NCBI GenBank assembly: GCA_046341775.1
Contig: JBKDQQ010000097.1
Coordinates: forward strand, 1-38,080
Reading direction: 5' to 3'
Source of the DNA: SXXH01 sp041165735
GTDB taxonomy: Bacteria; Planctomycetota; UBA1135; GCA-002686595
Length of the DNA stretch: 38,080 nucleotides
In this document: positions 33,103 through 38,080 of the stretch, piece after piece
Position numbering within the stretch: position 1 is the first letter of the stretch
Layout of the letters: each line of letters begins with the position of its first letter
Program-made: the position numbers and the translations under genes
Notes under the pieces: model-generated
Told to the model about the DNA's origin: nothing
Databases searched by the model: none
Seen by the model: the letters and a program-made list of their open reading frames with translations, nothing else

Positions 33103-33698
33103 GGACGCGCGGCGACGGACGATACGCACACCCCCTACGAGGGACCCCCTCCTTCGGCATGCCGAGCGCTCCTGTGTTGGGGGCGCTTGGTGTGTTTTCA
33201 GGGATGCTGGTCCCGATGATTGTGCGCGGCTTGGTGGACAGTCTGCCACGCAGCATGGCTTTCGAGCGTCTATTCCATTGGAAGGAGTCTCCAGGGCAAG
33301 GGTTGGCCGACCACTCGACCCCGCGAGACGCCACAGAGGCGGCCTTACGGCCCGACGGTCGACCCGAGTGCTCCCTCTGGGGCGGCCAAGGGGCGCTGGC
33401 CGCCAGCCAGGCAGAGCCCTCCGAGCGCGCAATCGAGTTGCCTCGCAAGCAGCTTCGCCTCCATCAGGCCCCATCCCACCCAAGGCACCACCACCAAGCA
33501 GGAAGCATCGAACGGAACCGTCGGTCACCCGCGCAGATCCGCGCGCACGCGCCACACTCGACGGTGGGGCCAACGAGCCTCCAGTCGCGTCATGCCCACC
33601 TATCGCGTGCAGGAGATGGCTGCCCGGCCGAAATCATGAAAAGGAACCCTATGCAGGAAACCCGCACTCCAAGCCTCGCACAATCAAAGGGGCCAGCA
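33103..33698. other. 596-bp stretch without a recognisable gene
   Basis: Base use differs from the coding DNA around it (more CA-rich, irregular GC by codon position). Open frames exist but lack family resemblance, coding bias and sensible starts. It holds a 12-bp palindrome (TCGGCATGCCGA, 33154-33165) and the first two copies of the 3' repeat, at 33203-33234 (+) and 33669-33700 (-), which face each other as imperfect inverted repeats around ~435 bp. It could be a decayed mobile element or a non-coding RNA region. Confidence 0.5.
33203..33234 (+). repeat. dispersed 3' repeat, copy A
   Basis: A 32-bp unit beginning GATGCTGGTCCCGATGATTG and ending GGCTTGG, about 100 bp after the stop codon of the P-loop ATPase gene. 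It matches copy B at 28 of 32 positions. Confidence 0.6.
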
Positions 33699-33700
33699 TC
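33669..33700 (-). repeat. dispersed 3' repeat, copy B
   Basis: On the minus strand it begins GATGCTGGCCCCTTTGATTG and overlaps the TGA of the Gfo/Idh/MocA gene ending at 33699. It has the same orientation relative to its upstream gene as copies A and C. Confidence 0.6.
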
Positions 33701-34697
33701 AGAGCAAGCCCACTCCCTCCGCCCGCACCGTCCTCATCACCGCCGCCGCCTCCGACAAGGTAGTCGACGGCAAGACCTCGCCCCTCACGGCCGCCAAGGC
33801 GGCGCGCACCTCGCCCTCGTACCCCGTGCCCGGTCCGGGATCGATGGCCTCCACCTTGCCATCCTTGGTCAGCTCCAAGGGCGGGCTGCGGCGCAGGTCG
33901 TATTCGAGGGTGGCGTGTTCGAACTCCGCGATGAAGCCCATCCGGAACGGCACGGCGCCGCCGGCGAGCCAACCGCCCTCGGCGACCACGAGTCGCGGGC
34001 CGCCGGCGTAGATGTACTGGGTCGAGACATGGTCGATCGTGCCCACGCTGCGTACGGAGTCGGGGGGGCCGAGCAGCCAATGGACCATGTCGACATCGTG
34101 CACGTGCAGGTCGCACAACGCCCCGCCGGTGCGCGCAGGGTCGTCGTAGAACCCGCCGCCCCAACCGGGACGCGCACCGAGTCGCGTGAAGCGGATGGCG
34201 CGCAAGGCTCCGTGCCGGCGATCCGCGACCATCTCCTTCAACTCGGCCCAACCCGGCCAATGACGCATGCACATGGCGGGGATGCACAAGCGATCCGCGG
34301 CGCGCGCGGCGGCGTCGAGGCGCTCGATCTCGAGCGGATCGAGCGCGATCGGCTTCTCCAGCAGCACATGCTTCCCGCGCGCGAGCGCCCGCAGCGCCAG
34401 CTCGACATGCGTGTGCGTCGGCGTGCAGATGCTGACCAGGTCGACCTGCGGATGGCCGAAGACGAGGTCGGGGTCGACGCTGGTCGCCACCGAGGCGGGA
34501 TCGAACAGCAGTGCTTCGCCGCCAGCTTGCAAGTTGCCTCCGGCCTGCGTGCGACCTGTCAAGCGTTCTTGACTCCGATCGGACACGGCCACGAGGCGGC
34601 ACGCGTCGCCCGCGCGTCGAGCGGCGGCGTAGGCCTCGATGTGCACGCGCCCCATCAAGCCCAGGCCCACGACGCCGACGCCGACCTCGCGCTTCAC
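33699..34697 (-). CDS. cytoplasmic Gfo/Idh/MocA-family oxidoreductase
   Basis: 332 residues from a GTG start that overlaps the stop of the upstream isomerase gene (GTGA, 4 bp), which implies translational coupling. NAD(P) motif VGLGLMGRVH at the N terminus, EKPIALDP as the family EKP motif, and the catalytic-type 'GGALCDLHVHDVDMVHWL' with conserved Asp-His. No signal peptide, in contrast with the Tat-exported paralogue at 23368. With the isomerase and the divergent DUF1080 protein it probably oxidises or reduces a sugar or 3-keto-sugar intermediate. The exact palindrome at 34558 lies near its 5' end. Confidence 0.92.
   Translation of the reverse strand: MKREVGVGVVGLGLMGRVHIEAYAAARRAGDACRLVAVSDRSQERLTGRTQAGGNLQAGGEALLFDPASVATSVDPDLVFGHPQVDLVSICTPTHTHVELALRALARGKHVLLEKPIALDPLEIERLDAAARAADRLCIPAMCMRHWPGWAELKEMVADRRHGALRAIRFTRLGARPGWGGGFYDDPARTGGALCDLHVHDVDMVHWLLGPPDSVRSVGTIDHVSTQYIYAGGPRLVVAEGGWLAGGAVPFRMGFIAEFEHATLEYDLRRSPPLELTKDGKVEAIDPGPGTGYEGEVRAALAAVRGEVLPSTTLSEAAAVMRTVRAEGVGLL
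34558..34573. promoter_or_regulatory. exact GTCAA-N6-TTGAC palindrome, intragenic copy 3
   Basis: Located about 125 bp into the oxidoreductase gene. The coding strand reads AGT CAA GAA CGC TTG ACA (S-Q-E-R-L-T), the same codon phase as copies 1 and 2 and again rich in rare codons. Confidence 0.5.
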
Positions 34698-35578
34698 GCG
34701 GCCGCTCCACCGTGGGCGCGCACGAGTCGCGCGGCCGTGGCGATGTCCCGCACGCGCGCGTCGCCCATCTCGCGCTCGATCATGCAGTCGACCTTGGGCA
34801 GCTTCTCCGCGAGGATCGCGAAGAACGCCTCCCAATCGACCTCGCCCTCGCCCGCGGGCGTCTCCTCGCCCCATGCACCGCGCTTCTTCGCCGCGCGCGC
34901 GTCCTTGATGTGCACCTGCAGCACGTGGGGCCACAGTAGTCGCAGCGCGGCGACGGGATCGCCCATCCCGTACAGGATCATGTTGGCCGGGTCGAAATTG
35001 ACGCCCGCCGCGGGCCGACCGAGCTCGTCGAGCACGTCGAGCAAGGTGGCGGCGCTCTCCTGCCCGGTCTCGAAGCCCACGCGCACGCCCTGCGCCGCGT
35101 GGATGTCGACCAGCGTGCGAAGCCTCTCCAGCAACTTGCTGCGCTCGCTCCCGCGTTCGTGGGGCAGGAAACCCGCATGGAGCGTGACGAGCTTCAACCC
35201 GAGCTGCCTCGCGAGGCGCGCCTCGGCCTCGAGGTTGGCCCGGTTGTCGAGCCAATGCTCGTCGGGGCGCACGCCACCGGTGCGCTCGATCGTCTTCAAG
35301 CTCGTGTAGTCCTCGCCGATGGTCTGCACCATGCCGGATCGCACGCGGATCCCGCGACGCTCGAGCTCGCGCAGGGTAGCGCCGGCGTCGAGCCGACCCT
35401 CGCGCAGCGGAGTCAGCGCGAGCTGCGTCCACGCCACCCCGCATGCGGCGAGCTTCTCGGCGAGGTCGGCCGCCGAGGTGGGTTGCAGCGACCAAGAACA
35501 GGCGCCGAGCACGCCGGTCCGGGTTCGATGCGTGAGGAGGTTCGCCGGCGTGGTCGGGGCCTTGCGGGTCTTCGCCAT
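34694..35578 (-). CDS. sugar phosphate isomerase/epimerase (xylose isomerase-like TIM barrel)
   Basis: 294 residues. TIM-barrel AP-endonuclease-2-like signatures: 'GVNFDPANMILYGMGDPV' with metal-binding Asp, 'HVLQVHIKDA', 'GEGEVDWEAFF' and a late Glu in 'DCMIEREMG'. Family members interconvert keto sugars or sugar phosphates and often sit with Gfo/Idh/MocA and DUF1080 genes in planctomycetes, as here. No convincing export signal, so cytosolic. The 4-bp overlap with the downstream oxidoreductase makes a two-gene operon driven by the promoter at 35588-35616. Confidence 0.9.
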   Translation of the reverse strand: MAKTRKAPTTPANLLTHRTRTGVLGACSWSLQPTSAADLAEKLAACGVAWTQLALTPLREGRLDAGATLRELERRGIRVRSGMVQTIGEDYTSLKTIERTGGVRPDEHWLDNRANLEAEARLARQLGLKLVTLHAGFLPHERGSERSKLLERLRTLVDIHAAQGVRVGFETGQESAATLLDVLDELGRPAAGVNFDPANMILYGMGDPVAALRLLWPHVLQVHIKDARAAKKRGAWGEETPAGEGEVDWEAFFAILAEKLPKVDCMIEREMGDARVRDIATAARLVRAHGGAAA

Positions 35579-35587
35579 GGTGCGGCC

Positions 35588-35616
35588 ATGCTAGCCTCGT
35601 GCCTGCTGCGCGGAAA
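35588..35616 (-). promoter_or_regulatory. putative promoter of the isomerase-oxidoreductase operon
   Basis: Minus strand TTTCCG (35616-35611), a 17-nt spacer, TAGCAT (35593-35588), 9 nt before the ATG at 35578; near-leaderless. Confidence 0.45.
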
Positions 35617-35675
35617 CGACGCGCGCTCTCCCCGACCTCCGACCTCCGACGATCCGACGCGATACAACTGCAACC

Positions 35676-36989
35676 ATGCGAACCCGACCCGGACTGCTCG
35701 TCGCCTGCGCCATGCTCCTCTACCTGCAGCCCACCTTCGCCGCGCAGGAAGCGGAGGGATGGACGAACCTCTTCGACGGCAAGTCGCTCAAGGGCTGGGT
35801 GGAGTCCGGAGGCCGCTACGACGGCGATGCCGACTGGAGCGTCGAAGATGGAGCCATCGTCGGACGCCAAGGTGCGAACGGACAGGGTGGCCTGCTCTAC
35901 ACGAAGAAGCCCTACGCGGAATTCGAGCTCGAGCTCGAAGCGATGATCTCGCATCCCTTCGACTCGGGCGTGTTCGTGCGCATGGCGCCCGCCTTGAAGG
36001 GCGCCCAGCTCACGCTGGACTACCGCGACGGCGGCGAAGTCGGCGCGATCTACTCGGACGGCTTCCTCGCGCACAACGAAGGGGGCAAGGCGCGCTTCAA
36101 GAGGGACGAATGGAACCAGCTGCGCCTGCGCGTGACCGGCAAGGACATGCGCATCGAGGCGTGGCTGAACGGCGAAGCGCTGGTGGACTACCGGCTGCCG
36201 GCCGGCTCGCCGGGATACGCGGCCGCCGGCTTGATCGGGCTGCAGGTGCATGGGGACCGCGACGATCCGGCGGGGGCCTCGGCGCGCTTCCGCAGGATCC
36301 GCGTCAAGGATCTGGCGCCTACCTCCGCCGAGCACTTCATCGAGGAGAAGGACGGGCAGCTCGCCATCACTCCATGGGGAGTCGCGAACGGCTGGGCGAG
36401 CCTCTTCGACGGACGAAGCCTCCAAGGCTGGGAGGAAGCCGATGGCGTCGGCGGCTTCGTGGCGAAGGATGGCGTGCTGCGGCTGCAAACCAAGGGTGGC
36501 GCCAGCCATCTCCGCACCAAGGAGGACTACAAGGACTTCGAGCTGCAACTCGACTTCGCCATGGCGCGCGGCACGAACTCCGGCGTGTTCCTGCGTGGCG
36601 ACCGCAAGGGTGGCGATCCGGCGTGGTCGGGCTGCGAGGTGCAGATCCTCGACGACCACAATTGGGAGGAGGACCAGAAGTACCAGCTCAAGCCATGGCA
36701 GTTCACCGGCTCCCTCTACGGCTCGGTCGCTCCGCGCTCGAAGGCGCTGCGCCCGCACGGCGAGTGGAACCGCATGGCGATCCGCATGCAGGGTTCGCGC
36801 GCGAGGACGGTCCTCAACAATGCAGTCCTGTGGGAGGTCGACACCGCGGAGGTGCCCGTGCCCGAGGGGCAGAAGCCCTTCACCCAGCGCGCACCGTCAG
36901 GGTTCGTCGGCATCCAGCGCCACGCTCCCGAGGGCCTGCAAGTCGAGAGCTACATGCAGATCCGCAACATCTTCGTGCGCCGACTTTGA
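35676..36989 (+). CDS. secreted protein with two DUF1080 (3-keto-disaccharide hydrolase-like) domains
   Basis: 437 residues with a signal peptide (MRTRPGLLVACAMLLYLQPTFA). Two tandem DUF1080 jelly rolls: the first ~28-215 ('WTNLFDGKSLKGWVESG', 'DWSVEDGAIVGRQ'), the second ~243-434 ('WASLFDGRSLQGWEEAD', 'NSGVFLRGDRKGG', 'CEVQILDDHNW'). Some DUF1080 proteins hydrolyse 3-keto-glycosides, others only bind sugars. The second domain keeps the usual 'SGVFLRG ... EVQILDD' core; the first is more divergent ('SGVFVRMAPALKGAQLTLDY') and may be the binding partner. It is divergent from the isomerase operon, 97 bp apart, and followed after 6 bp by the alpha/beta hydrolase. Confidence 0.92.
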   Translation: MRTRPGLLVACAMLLYLQPTFAAQEAEGWTNLFDGKSLKGWVESGGRYDGDADWSVEDGAIVGRQGANGQGGLLYTKKPYAEFELELEAMISHPFDSGVFVRMAPALKGAQLTLDYRDGGEVGAIYSDGFLAHNEGGKARFKRDEWNQLRLRVTGKDMRIEAWLNGEALVDYRLPAGSPGYAAAGLIGLQVHGDRDDPAGASARFRRIRVKDLAPTSAEHFIEEKDGQLAITPWGVANGWASLFDGRSLQGWEEADGVGGFVAKDGVLRLQTKGGASHLRTKEDYKDFELQLDFAMARGTNSGVFLRGDRKGGDPAWSGCEVQILDDHNWEEDQKYQLKPWQFTGSLYGSVAPRSKALRPHGEWNRMAIRMQGSRARTVLNNAVLWEVDTAEVPVPEGQKPFTQRAPSGFVGIQRHAPEGLQVESYMQIRNIFVRRL

Positions 36990-36995
36990 CGGACT

Positions 36996-37943
36996 TTGTC
37001 CAAATCATTTGACACACGCGCCGCAGTGGCCGCCGGGCTCGCCTGCTTGGCGGTCGGCTGGGCGTGGACCCGCTGGGCGTCGGCGCAAGCGGAACAGCGC
37101 CATCCGATGGTCGGCCGCATGGTCGACGCCGATGGCGTGCCCCTGCGCCTGATCGAACGCGGCGCAGGACCGCCCGCGGTGTTCGTGCACGGAGCTTGGG
37201 GCGGACCCGAGGACTGGGATCGCACGGTGGCGCCGCTCGTCGAGCACGAGCTGCGCTGCCTGATGTTCGAGCGCCCAGGCCACGGCTGGTCGGGGGATTC
37301 CAATCCAGGCGCCGGCACGCCGCTCGAACAGGCTCGCCTGCTGCGCGCCGCCGCGCGATCCGTCGGCGCGGATCGGCCGCTGCTCGTGGGATTCAGCTAC
37401 GGCGGCTCGGTGTGCGCCGCCTGGGCATCCTGCTGGCCGGACGAAGTGGCCGGCGTCGTGCTGGTGAACCCCGCGCTCTATCGCTGGGATGGGATCGAGA
37501 GCGCCAGCTTCTCCTTGGCGAGCTTGCCGCTCGTGGGCGACGTGGGCGTCCCGACGCTCGCCATGCCCGCAGGCCTCGTGCTGGCCGGCCCATCCCTCGC
37601 GAAGGTGTTCGCGCCCGAGCCGCCCACGATCGACTTCGACAACTCGCCCTGGCGCCGCAGCCTGCGCCCCGCCGACTTCCGCGCCAACATCCGCGACCTG
37701 CGGCGCCTCAAGTCCTCGCTGGGCATCCAATCCAGCGCCTACGCGCGCATCAAGGCCCCCGTGCGCCTCGTCGCCGGCCTTGGCGACCAGGTGACTTGGG
37801 CGGACTTCCATTGCGGGCGAATGGCGCGCGAGGTGGCGGGAGTGAAGTTGACGATGGTGGAGGGAGCGGGGCACCAGTTGGTGTACACGCGGGCGGAGGT
37901 GGTGGCGCGGGAGGTCGTGGCGATGAGGAGGGAGTGCGACTGA
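36996..37943 (+). CDS. membrane-anchored alpha/beta hydrolase
   Basis: 315 residues from TTG 36996; GTG at 37026 is an alternative start. A hydrophobic N-terminal segment (~9-30) would anchor it or act as a signal. Oxyanion-type motif FVHGAWGG (63-70), nucleophile elbow GFSYG with Ser134, and His293 in EGAGHQLV complete an alpha/beta-hydrolase triad. The substrate is unknown. Spacing to the DUF1080 gene (6 bp) implies an operon. The TTG start lies within a degenerate palindrome (36998-37013), so a bound repressor or an RNA hairpin could affect this junction. Confidence 0.85.
   Translation: MSKSFDTRAAVAAGLACLAVGWAWTRWASAQAEQRHPMVGRMVDADGVPLRLIERGAGPPAVFVHGAWGGPEDWDRTVAPLVEHELRCLMFERPGHGWSGDSNPGAGTPLEQARLLRAAARSVGADRPLLVGFSYGGSVCAAWASCWPDEVAGVVLVNPALYRWDGIESASFSLASLPLVGDVGVPTLAMPAGLVLAGPSLAKVFAPEPPTIDFDNSPWRRSLRPADFRANIRDLRRLKSSLGIQSSAYARIKAPVRLVAGLGDQVTWADFHCGRMAREVAGVKLTMVEGAGHQLVYTRAEVVAREVVAMRRECD
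36998..37013. promoter_or_regulatory. degenerate GTCAA-N6-TTGAC palindrome at the hydrolase start
   Basis: GTCCA-N6-TTGAC, with TGTC/GACA outer arms and one mismatch inside. It overlaps the first codons (TTG TCC AAA TCA TTT GAC ACA), which are AT-rich for this gene. Confidence 0.35.
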
Positions 37944-37947
37944 TCCC

Positions 37948-37979
37948 GATGCTGGCCCCGATGGCTGTGCGCGAGATCG
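37948..37979 (+). repeat. dispersed 3' repeat, copy C
   Basis: Begins GATGCTGGCCCCGATGGCTG, 4 bp after the hydrolase stop codon; about 25 of 32 positions match copy A, with most differences at the 3' end. The last ten coding bases before it (GGAGGGAGTG) also match the DNA before copy B. Confidence 0.5.
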
Positions 37980-38030
37980 CGGCAGCCTGCCTACGCGAGG
38001 GTCTTGCCGAACGTCAGTGAGGTGGAGGGG

Positions 38031-38055
38031 CACGATGGCGTCGCGCGCCATGGTG
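38031..38055. terminator. hairpin downstream of the hydrolase gene
   Basis: Arms CACGATGGCG and CGCCATGGTG (9 of 10 pairs) around the loop TCGCG; no T-run. It may terminate the DUF1080-hydrolase transcript. Confidence 0.4.
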
Positions 38056-38080
38056 CCTCCCTCGCGCGGCGCGTTCCGCG

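Noticed and set aside
33220..33639. A 139-codon frame in the gene-less region
   Set aside because: No coding bias, no family resemblance, no plausible ribosome-binding site or promoter.

Overview
The window is about 38 kb of very GC-rich bacterial DNA with strong G/C preference at third codon positions. The gene content points to a planctomycete (phylum Planctomycetota). It holds an ECF sigma factor fused to a membrane anchor and a huge extracytoplasmic domain, a Ser/Thr kinase with TPR repeats, a sulfatase-modifying-factor-like lipoprotein, a sialate O-acetylesterase, two Gfo/Idh/MocA oxidoreductases, a duplicated DUF1080 protein, and several secreted proteins of unknown family. No rRNA, tRNA, CRISPR array, transposase or phage gene was found. 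The phylum call is an inference from gene families, not from a marker gene.

Layout. (1) 1-10.9 kb, mostly minus strand: a truncated PAS-PAS histidine kinase whose first PAS domain keeps FixL-type haem residues, a membrane-anchored hypothetical protein, a 1204-residue flavin/Fe-S oxidoreductase that looks like an NfnL-NfnS (GltD plus PyrK) fusion, a beta-lactamase-fold serine hydrolase, a divergent secreted HExxH protein, and an unknown cytosolic protein. (2) 10.9-16.5 kb: a soluble Ser/Thr kinase-TPR protein, a small XRE regulator with a Lys/Ala-rich tail, a DEDDh exonuclease with a C-terminal WYL-like domain, and TypA/BipA, closed by a strong hairpin terminator. (3) 16.5-21.5 kb: an ApbE lipoprotein and an FGE-domain lipoprotein whose 5' ends overlap divergently, then two tandem sigma-like genes, one a giant membrane-tethered ECF sigma and one a small paralogue lacking most of sigma region 2. 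(4) 21.6-27.9 kb: sialate O-acetylesterase, Tat-exported Gfo/Idh/MocA protein, CPA2 antiporter with a PTS EIIA domain, a zincin-like metallopeptidase and a frataxin/CyaY-like protein. (5) 28-32.2 kb: one 1413-residue AsmA-like membrane-anchored protein. (6) 32.2-38.1 kb: a palindrome-rich intergenic island with a consensus DnaA box, an AAA/NadR-like P-loop ATPase, a gene-less 596-bp stretch, and a sugar cluster (oxidoreductase, sugar isomerase/epimerase, double DUF1080 protein, alpha/beta hydrolase).

Three cross-cutting signals stand out. First, the palindrome GTCAA-N6-TTGAC occurs exactly three times, each time inside a gene and spelled by runs of codons that are rare here. Two degenerate copies lie in tandem on the promoter of the XRE gene, and further degenerate copies sit at 8.0 kb, 16.4 kb and 37.0 kb. 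This suggests a regulon controlled by that XRE protein with its histone-H1-like tail. Second, several genes have a TANNNT hexamer 6-13 nt before the start codon, often with a TTG-type -35 about 17-18 nt further upstream and no Shine-Dalgarno, so leaderless or nearly leaderless transcripts look common. Third, a 32-nt repeat occurs three times downstream of genes between 33 and 38 kb, always in the same orientation relative to the preceding gene.
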